From: Chloroflexota bacterium
Lineage (GTDB): Bacteria > Chloroflexota > Dehalococcoidia > GIF9 > UBA5629
Direction of reading: 5' to 3'
Assembly (NCBI GenBank): GCA_016875975.1
Contig: VGOF01000020.1
Span: 1-13,731, forward strand
DNA length: 13,731 nucleotides
The translations under genes and the position numbers were made by a program. Positions 1-5,713 of the stretch are shown here, piece after piece (the first letter of the stretch is position 1; the number at the start of each line of letters is the position of its first letter). A model generated the notes under the pieces. That model was given only the letters and a program-made list of their open reading frames with translations. It made no database searches and was not told the origin of the DNA.

Positions 1-18
1 CAAACAGCCCATCTGATG

Positions 19-24
19 TATAAT
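19..24 (+). promoter_or_regulatory. candidate -10 box (TATAAT)
   Basis: A perfect TATAAT lies 38 bases before the first start codon, giving a leader of about 30 bases that contains the AGGAG ribosome binding site at 54-58. The matching -35 would fall at or beyond the left edge of the window, so the promoter cannot be completed from this sequence. Confidence 0.35.
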
Positions 25-62
25 CAAAGCAACTGAACAATGGCGCTCGCCAGAGGAGACAT

Positions 63-398
63 ATGGACATCAAGTGGCTAATACTATATTTTTTCCTGGG
101 TGGAACAATTGTTACGCTGGTAACCTACTTCGGAGGCCAGGGGAAGGGACTGCTGGCTGCCTTCGTGGCTTTCTTCCCCAGCATTACAGTCCTCTCTATG
201 TTCACCATATACTTCACCGGCGGCTTGAACGCCACCACCTCCTACTTCAAGAGCATGCTGCTGTTACTGCCCGCCTGGCTTTTATATGTCATCCCCGTGA
301 TGTTCTTACTGCCCAAGCTGGGACCCGTACCCTCTGTACTCATTGGCATTTCCGCATATGTTGGTGCCGCCTTTCTGACCATAAAGCTAGTAGGTTAG
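63..398 (+). CDS. small four-helix membrane protein, GlpM/DUF3147-like
   Basis: A 111-residue, very hydrophobic protein with about four membrane segments, near residues 4-22, 30-51, 62-84 and 88-109. A short glycine-rich loop (GGQGKG, about 24-29) lies after the first. The pattern FFPSI in helix 2, and LLPAWLLYVIPV in helix 3, recalls the GlpM/DUF3147 group of small inner-membrane proteins, whose biochemical role is not established; this assignment is from memory of the family's appearance. AGGAG at 54-58 sits 4 bases before the ATG, supporting this start. The next gene, a 49-residue cysteine/histidine protein, follows after 54 bases on the same strand and could be cotranscribed. There is no signal peptide cleavage site and no catalytic motif. 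Being a membrane protein is near certain; the family name is moderately sure. Confidence 0.85.
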   Translation: MDIKWLILYFFLGGTIVTLVTYFGGQGKGLLAAFVAFFPSITVLSMFTIYFTGGLNATTSYFKSMLLLLPAWLLYVIPVMFLLPKLGPVPSVLIGISAYVGAAFLTIKLVG

Positions 399-452
399 CC
401 CCAGCCACTTACTAATAACGACAAAACGACCCAGACTAAAGGAGAATGAGAA

Positions 453-602
453 ATGAAATCAAATTGCGAAGACTGCGGACTTCGAAAACGAGCAGAGAGA
501 AATCCAAATTCACTAATAGCTAGAATCTGGCGATGGCATACGACATGGTGTCCGGGCTGGAAAGCTTACCAGGAGCAACTATCCAAAAGCTCGAAGGCCT
601 AA
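453..602 (+). CDS. 49-residue Cys/His small protein, putative metal binding
   Basis: A short gene starting at ATG 453, preceded by GGAG at 441-444 with 8-base spacing, and ending in TAA at 600-602. It begins MKSNCEDCGLRKRAER and later carries RWHTTWCPGWKAYQ. C5 and C8 form a CxxC knuckle, and H29 and C33 could complete a single zinc site, which would be a one-zinc mini-finger. The product is basic (many Lys and Arg) and rich in Trp (W26, W28, W32, W36), suggesting nucleic-acid or protein contact. I believe similar short proteins occur in other anaerobes, but I cannot name a family. It follows the membrane protein on the same strand and converges with the nitroreductase 33 bases away. The good ribosome site, the paired Cys/His spacing and the lack of any competing gene support it. 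The overlapping ATG at 446 opens a 25-codon frame only. Confidence 0.7.
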   Translation: MKSNCEDCGLRKRAERNPNSLIARIWRWHTTWCPGWKAYQEQLSKSSKA

Positions 603-635
603 GCCAAGAGTCCTAGAAGCTCGCACTACTCACAT

Positions 636-1316
636 CTAGAACCCATGCCACTTGGCCACCTCATCCAGCGGCACGCGGTCGGTATGCAATTGATTTATTG
701 GTTCATCCCAATCAGGATAACCGACGGCTATCCCCAGCACTATTACCTTGGAATCAGGTATCTCCAGTACTTTCCTCAGTACGTCAGGATACATCACGGC
801 CGCAATCTGGGCAATCGTTCCCAAACCATGCTTGGTAGCCAACAACATGATGTTCTCGGCCACGCAGCCACAGTCGAAAATCGGCCATACATTCACAGAA
901 CCGCCCTGGAAATAAAAGGAGCGGTCAGTCAGAATATAGATAGCATTCGGCGCTTCGAAAAGCCGTAGCCCTGCCAAAGTCCACGCCACCCTCTTCTCCT
1001 TATCTTCTCTACCAATCCCCTTAATCTCGAAGACGCGAGCACCTACAGCTCGACGACGCGTGTTAAAAGGCTCAGGGAATTCCTTGGGTATGGGTATATC
1101 GGGGTTGGGGATATCCGACGACCTGGCCATAAAACCTTCCCTGACCTCCTCCAACTTCTTGCCCCCTACAATAGCGAACTCCCACGGCTGTGTATTCGCC
1201 CAAGAAGGGGCACGCAACGCCAGTTCCACTATCTCTTTCAACACCTTTTGAGGAACAGGAGTAGGCTTGAAAGCCCTGATTGACCTTCGCTGACTTATAG
1301 CTTCACCAATATCCAT
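636..1316 (-). CDS. nitroreductase-family FMN oxidoreductase
   Basis: A 226-residue protein of the nitroreductase superfamily, typically FMN-dependent cytoplasmic homodimers that reduce nitro, quinone, enone or related substrates with NAD(P)H. The N-terminus shows the flavin-phosphate motif QRRSIRAF (9-16), followed by the conserved APSWANTQPWEF segment (36-47). The C-terminal part carries the second FMN region, GLGTIAQIAA (164-173), and the end of the fold, VLGIAVGYPDWD (193-204). Length is normal. The start is ATG at 1316, with GAGGAG (1325-1330 read on the minus strand) 8 bases upstream. C149 and C151 (DCGC) lie in the central region and are unusual, but not enough to suggest a cluster. 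The gene stands alone: it is divergent from rnc and convergent with the 49-residue protein. Substrate cannot be told from the sequence; members of this branch are often annotated only as nitroreductase-like. Confidence 0.93.
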   Translation of the reverse strand: MDIGEAISQRRSIRAFKPTPVPQKVLKEIVELALRAPSWANTQPWEFAIVGGKKLEEVREGFMARSSDIPNPDIPIPKEFPEPFNTRRRAVGARVFEIKGIGREDKEKRVAWTLAGLRLFEAPNAIYILTDRSFYFQGGSVNVWPIFDCGCVAENIMLLATKHGLGTIAQIAAVMYPDVLRKVLEIPDSKVIVLGIAVGYPDWDEPINQLHTDRVPLDEVAKWHGF

Positions 1317-1434
1317 ATGTTAATCTCCTCTCTGTGACACCATCTGCAAATCTCATGTTATACGCCAGCAACAAACCTGTCAATCCGATGCTCTTCAAAC
1401 AAAAAAGAGACTCCACAAATCTACAAAAACTTGC

Positions 1435-1467
1435 TAGCTTGCCAAGCTACGATTCGGTTGCTATACT
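1435..1467 (+). promoter_or_regulatory. rnc promoter with 15-bp palindrome over the -35
   Basis: TTGCCA at 1439-1444 and TATACT at 1462-1467 are separated by 17 bases, a good sigma-A promoter. It would start transcription near 1474, just before the AGGA at 1475-1478. A perfect inverted repeat, TAGCTTG-C-CAAGCTA (1435-1449), covers the -35 and is placed where a repressor would block polymerase. The promoter position argues that translation starts at 1487 rather than at the upstream GTG at 1334. Confidence 0.55.
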
Positions 1468-1486
1468 CCAACTCAGGAACAAAGGC

Positions 1487-2179
1487 ATGCAAGATTGGCA
1501 AGCCTTACAGGAATCCGTAGGAATCAGCTTCCGAAATCTGGAACTACTTCAGCAAGCTTTTGTCCATTCTTCTTATGTCAACGAAAACACCGACCCCGCC
1601 GCAGTTGACAACGAACGCCTGGAGTTCCTGGGCGATGCCCTGCTGGGCTTCACCATTGCCGAAAGGCTATACCAGGAATTCCCACAGCTCACTGAGGGCG
1701 AGCTGACCGAGATGCGCATCTCGTTGGTGCGCCAGGAGACTCTGGCACAGATAGCCGCAGAGCTAAGGCTTGGAGATTATCTGCAACTGGGCAAAGGCGA
1801 AGAATCCACAGGTGGACGGCAGAGACGGACCAATCTGGCAGATGTCTTCGAAGCTCTGATAGGGGCCATTTATCTTGACCAAGGCTTAGACACAGCACAG
1901 AGTTTCGTGTTGGACAAGCTAGATGTACAGATAGCCATACTCAAAAACGAAGGGATAAGTCGCAATTACAAGGCTCTCCTGCAAGAACTCACCCAAGCCA
2001 AATACAAGCAGCTTCCAACCTACCACACCATCGAAGCCTCTGGGCCTGCCCACAATAAATACTTCGTTATCGAGGTCGCGCTGGGCAATGAACTGTTGGG
2101 AACAGGGTCGGGGAAAACCAAGAAGGCAGCCGAGATGGAGGCTGCACAGGCAGCGTGGGAAAAACTGACCTCTAAATGA
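1487..2179 (+). CDS. rnc: ribonuclease III
   Basis: Double-strand-specific endoribonuclease that processes rRNA precursors and structured mRNAs in the cytoplasm as a homodimer. The N-terminal catalytic domain holds the family signature NERLEFLGDALLG (42-54). The metal-binding acidic residues are E43, E46 and D50, with the second set D119 and E122 in DVFEALIGAIYLDQG. A C-terminal double-stranded-RNA-binding domain runs from about 156 to 228, beginning NYKALLQELTQ and ending KKAAEMEAAQAAWEKL. All expected catalytic residues are present. The frame stays open back to GTG 1334. I chose ATG 1487 because it gives the usual length (230 residues), begins right before the conserved first helix, has AGGA at 1475-1478 with 8-base spacing, and lies just below a promoter. 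It ends 17 bases from the convergent hydrolase. Confidence 0.95.
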   Translation: MQDWQALQESVGISFRNLELLQQAFVHSSYVNENTDPAAVDNERLEFLGDALLGFTIAERLYQEFPQLTEGELTEMRISLVRQETLAQIAAELRLGDYLQLGKGEESTGGRQRRTNLADVFEALIGAIYLDQGLDTAQSFVLDKLDVQIAILKNEGISRNYKALLQELTQAKYKQLPTYHTIEASGPAHNKYFVIEVALGNELLGTGSGKTKKAAEMEAAQAAWEKLTSK

Positions 2180-2196
2180 AACGGGCTAGGCAGCGC

Positions 2197-2844
2197 TCAC
2201 ATCGCGTGTTTCAACACCATTATCTCCGTGGCACCAGGCAACTGCCCTGCTTTTAATTCAACCTCGCTGGAGTCGATGTTTTTGACATTTTTCTTTCCTT
2301 TCAGAAAATCATCGACGCCAGCCACAGGATATTCCAGCTTGGAAGTCTTGTAGTGCATGGGAACAACTACCCTGGGTTTCAGGTCGTCGCAGACCTGGCT
2401 GGCAACTACAGCATCAATGGTAAAGAACCCACCCACGGGGATAAGCAACACATCCACTGCTCCGATTTCGGCGACCTGCTGCGAGCTAAGCCTATGCCCC
2501 AGGTCACCCAGATGGCAGATTTTCACTCCGTCCACAGAAAAGCAGAAAACAACGTTATTACCCCGAGCTTTGCCCGCAGACTCATCATGATGGGTATCCA
2601 CACCTTTAACCTCGATACCCTTCAATTTCCTAACACCCACATCCGTGACCACCTCGGGATTACCAGCTATCGTCGCAGCATTATTGTGGTCTGCATGCCC
2701 ATGGCTAACAGTGACTATATCAGCAGTCTCCCTTATGGGCGAGTAGCCCACACCACCTCCCACAGCATAGGGGTCAGTGATTATCCGTAATCCGCCGTCA
2801 GAGGTAATGAGAAAACAAGCATGCCCTAACCATTTCAGCTTCAC
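2197..2844 (-). CDS. metal-dependent hydrolase, metallo-beta-lactamase fold (UPF0173/UlaG-like)
   Basis: A 215-residue single-domain metallo-beta-lactamase-fold protein of the COG2220/UPF0173 type, enzymes of mostly unknown physiological substrate. The fold signature HGHADH is at 48-53 (H48, H50, D52, H53). Further likely metal or active-site positions are H8 in LGHACF, H85-H86, H111 and D114 in CHLGDLGH, and H164 in the MHYKT segment. Length is typical of the compact family without extra domains. The start is GTG at 2844, with a perfect GGAGGT (2850-2855 on the minus strand) 5 bases upstream; that site overlaps the TAG of pepA. The 10-base gap and shared ribosome-site overlap make translational coupling with pepA likely. 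No signal peptide is present, so it should be cytoplasmic. The reaction is unassigned. Confidence 0.93.
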   Translation of the reverse strand: MKLKWLGHACFLITSDGGLRIITDPYAVGGGVGYSPIRETADIVTVSHGHADHNNAATIAGNPEVVTDVGVRKLKGIEVKGVDTHHDESAGKARGNNVVFCFSVDGVKICHLGDLGHRLSSQQVAEIGAVDVLLIPVGGFFTIDAVVASQVCDDLKPRVVVPMHYKTSKLEYPVAGVDDFLKGKKNVKNIDSSEVELKAGQLPGATEIMVLKHAM

Positions 2845-2854
2845 AGCACACCTC

Positions 2855-4357
2855 CTAATTCTTGCTAAAGGCCAAAGCTAAGTTGACCAAAGTTCGAACG
2901 CTGACACCTGTGGCACCTTTCACCAGGTAGCCACGTTCCTTATCGCTCATGAATGTCCCTGCTATATCGATATGCGCCCACGGCTTATCGCCCACAAATT
3001 CAGACAGGAATTGCGCTGCGGTAACAGCACCACCCCACCTGCCACCCGAGTTTTTTATATCAGCCACCTCGCTCTTATTCAACTCCTTGTACTCCTCATC
3101 CATGGGCATCTGCCACAATCGCTCACCAGCCCCGGTACCAGCTTCAACGATTTTATCCATAAGCTCCTGGTTGTTGCCGAAGAGCCCACTGCGGAAGTCC
3201 CCCAGCGCTATGTGACAAGCGCCAGTAAGAGTTGCCACATCTACCAATGGAGATAACCCCTGTTTCACAGCATACCCAAGAGCATCAGCCAGTATTAAAC
3301 GCCCCTCGGCATCGGTGTTCACCACTTCGACAGTTTTACCGTTTACCGCCTTAAGGATGTCTCCAGGCTTGGTGGCCTCACCGCTGGGAAGATTTTCGGT
3401 AGCTGGAATCACACCGGCGACATTGACCTTGGGCTTTAGTTGAGCGATAGCGCTCATAGCAGCCAGCACTGCTGCAGCCCCTGACATGTCACCCTTCATT
3501 TCCCACATATTGTCTGACGGCTTCAATGATATACCCCCAGAATCGAAGGTGATGCCCTTGCCCACAAGACCGAGTGTATCAGATGAGCCTTTGTCGCCCT
3601 TGTAGCTAATCATAATCAGTTTCGGCGGCTGGCAGCTACCCCGCGCCACGCCTAACAGCGCACCCATCCCTTCCTTCTCCATTTGCCCCCGATCCAGCAC
3701 AGCCAAGCCAAGTCGATATGTTTTCGCCACCTGTTCCGCAGCCTTCGCTAAATCGTTCGGCGTCATCATATTAGCCGGCTCGTTTACCAGGTCGCGAGCC
3801 AGATTGGTAGCCCCAGCCAGTATCTTGCCCCTGACGCAAGCTTTCTCTAAGGTTTTCGCCTTCGCCTTATCCCTCTCTACTATTATCAGTTCCTCCACAT
3901 CATGGTTCTCCGGCTCCTTGCTGATATGCTTGCGAAAGCGATAAAGGCCAAGTATGCTGCCTTCTACTATCATTTGGGCTGATACCTCAGGCTCAAATCC
4001 TCCAGCACCAGCCCCATGCACAATGGTGGCAATTCGACGGCAATTCAACCTCCGCAACGAGCGGCAAAATTCCCCAGCCAGACCACGTATCTTGTCCAGA
4101 GTCAGGTCCTTCTGCTTGCCCAGGCCGACGACTGCCACTACGCGTGCTGGGACTCTACCCAAACTATGAACTACGGTTACCTCATTAAGTTTCCCTTTTA
4201 TTTCGCCATGCATGATGAGCTTGCTAATTGCCCCATCGAGCGCCGTATCCACAACACCCGTGGCCCCACCAGGGCGTCCCACACCCTCAAAAAGGTCGAC
4301 CACAACCGCATCAGCCTCGATAGAACTGATATCACCTGCTTTAACAACTATGTTCAA
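2855..4357 (-). CDS. pepA: leucyl aminopeptidase (M17 family)
   Basis: Cytoplasmic, normally hexameric two-metal aminopeptidase that removes N-terminal residues from peptides. Numbering from the TTG at 4357, the metal ligands are K267, D272, D290, D349 and E351, and the catalytic pair is K279 and R353. They sit in VGKGITFDSGG, MKGDMSG and the M17 signature NTDAEGRL. The N-terminal regulatory domain occupies about residues 1-160 and the total length (500) is normal. The frame opens at GTG 4375, but that codon has no ribosome site. A perfect AGGAGG (4363-4368) lies inside the first codons and is 5 bases before TTG 4357, which I take as the real start. It is the middle gene of a minus-strand run with the P-loop kinase upstream (103-base gap) and the hydrolase 10 bases downstream. 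Confidence 0.95.
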   Translation of the reverse strand: MNIVVKAGDISSIEADAVVVDLFEGVGRPGGATGVVDTALDGAISKLIMHGEIKGKLNEVTVVHSLGRVPARVVAVVGLGKQKDLTLDKIRGLAGEFCRSLRRLNCRRIATIVHGAGAGGFEPEVSAQMIVEGSILGLYRFRKHISKEPENHDVEELIIVERDKAKAKTLEKACVRGKILAGATNLARDLVNEPANMMTPNDLAKAAEQVAKTYRLGLAVLDRGQMEKEGMGALLGVARGSCQPPKLIMISYKGDKGSSDTLGLVGKGITFDSGGISLKPSDNMWEMKGDMSGAAAVLAAMSAIAQLKPKVNVAGVIPATENLPSGEATKPGDILKAVNGKTVEVVNTDAEGRLILADALGYAVKQGLSPLVDVATLTGACHIALGDFRSGLFGNNQELMDKIVEAGTGAGERLWQMPMDEEYKELNKSEVADIKNSGGRWGGAVTAAQFLSEFVGDKPWAHIDIAGTFMSDKERGYLVKGATGVSVRTLVNLALAFSKN

Positions 4358-4439
4358 ATTCACCTCCTCTGGCACACAATTTATGTGGCCTACAATTCAC
4401 CATTCCCCCACCTTCATCCTCATACCATTTTATGCTATT

Positions 4440-4458
4440 AAGCGCACTTCGTGCACTT
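4440..4458 (-). other. hairpin just after the kinase stop codon
   Basis: On the minus strand AAGTGCAC and GTGCGCTT can pair over 8 positions (one G-U) around a GAA loop, beginning 2 bases after the kinase stop codon. No run of U follows, so it is not a standard terminator. It could slow 3' decay or partly separate kinase from pepA expression. Confidence 0.4.
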
Positions 4459-4460
4459 CA

Positions 4461-5054
4461 TCAATTTATCAAACGTATTATCCTGTCAATGACTGGCATG
4501 ATATCACGCGAGGTATCCACCGCCAGATGATTCCTCCGAATTCTATCCACCCTGGACTGCATGCGCCTGTAGATTTCCCCATTAGCATCCGATTTATCCT
4601 CTGGATTAGCCATACTGCTATTTCGCGCCCCGAGACGCTCATACACCAGCTCCGAAGGCGCTTCAACACGAACCAATATCAACCTCGCTTTAGTTCTATC
4701 GCTGATGGCGTATAGATGCTCACGATGATACTCCGAAAGATTGGTAGCATCGAGTATTACCGGTATCCCATCCTGGAGAAGTTGCTCTATCAGCGCATGG
4801 CAAGCGGCAAAAAGACGTGTGCTTTCTTCCTGACTATAGGAGGGAGAGTTGAATAACACCTTCCGTAAAGCATCGCTCTCCACGATACAGAAAGGCGCTT
4901 TTTCAGCAAGTTTGCGACAGAAATAGGACTTGCCCGTACCCGGCAATCCACTTACCACTACAAACGCTTGCTCGGCCACAGGTTCAGGAAGCATACCAAG
5001 AGCATCCCTCAACCTTTGCGCATCCTGGCTCTGCTGATTCTCCCTCATCGGCAT
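4461..5054 (-). CDS. P-loop kinase-like ATPase (AAA_33/zeta-toxin-like fold)
   Basis: A protein of about 197 residues with a Walker A motif GLPGTGKS (36-43 from ATG 5054). A short ESDALR segment follows at 59-64, then DATN (102-105) after a hydrophobic strand, as in AAA_33 small kinases that phosphorylate small molecules or RNA ends. A basic C-terminal helix (YRRMQSRVDRIRRNH) probably forms the lid. The frame also allows ATG 5072. I prefer 5054 because AGAGG lies 7 bases upstream and because the extended -10 promoter at 5089-5097 would leave ATG 5072 only about 10 leader bases and no ribosome site. It heads the minus-strand run ahead of pepA and the hydrolase, and is divergent from the MarR gene. 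No antitoxin-like partner is visible, so a toxin role is not supported. Substrate unknown. Confidence 0.85.
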   Translation of the reverse strand: MPMRENQQSQDAQRLRDALGMLPEPVAEQAFVVVSGLPGTGKSYFCRKLAEKAPFCIVESDALRKVLFNSPSYSQEESTRLFAACHALIEQLLQDGIPVILDATNLSEYHREHLYAISDRTKARLILVRVEAPSELVYERLGARNSSMANPEDKSDANGEIYRRMQSRVDRIRRNHLAVDTSRDIMPVIDRIIRLIN

Positions 5055-5088
5055 TGGCACACCTCTGGGCATGATGCACTACCAAGCT

Positions 5089-5097
5089 ATTATAGCA
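5089..5097 (-). promoter_or_regulatory. extended -10 promoter for the kinase-pepA-hydrolase run
   Basis: Read on the minus strand, TGCTATAAT is a perfect -10 (5089-5094) preceded by the TGn extension. The -35 region at about 5111-5118 is poor, which extended -10 promoters tolerate. The predicted transcript start is near 5082. It is back to back with the MarR promoter at 5141-5169. Confidence 0.5.
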
Positions 5098-5140
5098 GGT
5101 TGAATGGAAAGTGCAGTCTCAATACACGCTCGAATTGCAC

Positions 5141-5169
5141 TTGACAAGCACTAGAATATCATTTATGAT
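5141..5169 (+). promoter_or_regulatory. near-consensus sigma-A promoter of the MarR/iron-sulfur operon
   Basis: TTGACA (5141-5146) and TATGAT (5164-5169) are separated by exactly 17 bases, predicting a start near 5176 and a leader of about 35 bases. The -35 overlaps the small palindrome CTTG-A-CAAG (5140-5148) and the right arm of a wider repeat, AAGTGCA (5109-5115) with TGCACTT (5136-5142). A strong core promoter under a MarR gene suggests repression as the resting state. Confidence 0.75.
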
Positions 5170-5191
5170 GTGTACAAATATATTGACCACA
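5169..5191 (+). promoter_or_regulatory. candidate MarR operator at the transcription start
   Basis: A 23-bp imperfect palindrome centred on base 5180. The outer arms are TGTG (5169-5172) and CACA (5188-5191), and the inner arms are CAA (5175-5177) and TTG (5183-5185). Seven of eleven base pairs are symmetric. It begins at the end of the -10 and spans the predicted start, the usual place for an autorepressing MarR dimer. The pairing is seen in the sequence; the binding role is inferred. Confidence 0.4.
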
Positions 5192-5210
5192 AACTATCGG
5201 AGTGCCAATT

Positions 5211-5633
5211 ATGTATGATGCCACAAGACATATCTGCTTCAATCTTGGGCGGGTGATGCGTCGGGTATATGACCACTACGAAAAACGGCTGACCCCTTTC
5301 GGTCTGACTTCTCCCCAGTACTTCGTGTTCAACGCTCTGTGGATGGGTGACGGTATCAGTGTCGGCGAGCTGGGAGAACGCGTCTCCCTTGACAGCTCCA
5401 CGCTTACCGGAATCATCGACAGGCTGGAGAAAAGCGGCTATGTGGAACGTAGAACAAATCCGGATGACCGTAGGTCTATATTGATATTCCTCACAGACAA
5501 GGCACGTGACGTCGGGCCAAAAATCCTGGATTTCGCCGACGAACTAGATTCCAAGCTGCGCCAGTTGGCGACAGCCGATGAAATGGCAACCTTTGAACGT
5601 GTACTCCGAGCATTGGGAGAAGCGCCAGAATGA
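5211..5633 (+). CDS. MarR-family transcriptional regulator
   Basis: A 140-residue winged-helix repressor of the MarR type, which binds palindromic DNA as a dimer and is usually released by a small-molecule or oxidant signal. The start is ATG 5211, with GGAG at 5199-5202 and 8-base spacing; a GTG at 5202 in frame overlaps that ribosome site and is less likely. The helix-turn-helix is at about residues 48-72 (ISVGELGERVSLDSSTLTGIIDRLEKSGYV) and the wing carries the family hallmark DDRRSILIFLTDKA (about 84-97). It has a single cysteine, near the N-terminus, so a cysteine-based redox switch is not obvious. It is the first gene of the operon, 80 bases before the first iron-sulfur gene, and probably controls itself and the downstream genes. 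In Dehalococcoides, MarR-type regulators accompany some reductive dehalogenase genes, a suggestive parallel. Confidence 0.93.
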   Translation: MYDATRHICFNLGRVMRRVYDHYEKRLTPFGLTSPQYFVFNALWMGDGISVGELGERVSLDSSTLTGIIDRLEKSGYVERRTNPDDRRSILIFLTDKARDVGPKILDFADELDSKLRQLATADEMATFERVLRALGEAPE

Positions 5634-5713
5634 GAAGCTGAACACCAGCTTTACCATGCCTCGATCAGCGTAACGTCGTTCTTCACATAGGAAAAACATA
5701 AAGGGAGGAGACA

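Noticed and set aside
74..415. 113-codon frame overlapping the membrane protein in another frame
   Set aside because: It has no ribosome site, while the overlapping frame at 63 has AGGAG and a coherent membrane topology.
1334..1486. N-terminal extension of ribonuclease III from GTG 1334
   Set aside because: The 51 extra residues match no known RNase III region and have no ribosome site, and the promoter at 1439-1467 lies inside them.
2353..2790. 145-codon plus-strand frame opposite the MBL hydrolase
   Set aside because: Antisense shadow of a clear gene with the HGHADH motif; no ribosome site and no recognisable motif. The same applies to the long frames opposite pepA (4016-4715) and the nitroreductase (645-968).
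4461..5072. Zeta-type toxin of a toxin-antitoxin pair
   Set aside because: Only the P-loop kinase fold is shared; no small antitoxin gene lies beside it, and the neighbour is housekeeping pepA.
5635..5651. Hairpin AAGCTG/CAGCTT after the MarR stop as a terminator
   Set aside because: Only six base pairs and no T-run follows; it may at most modulate read-through into the iron-sulfur genes.
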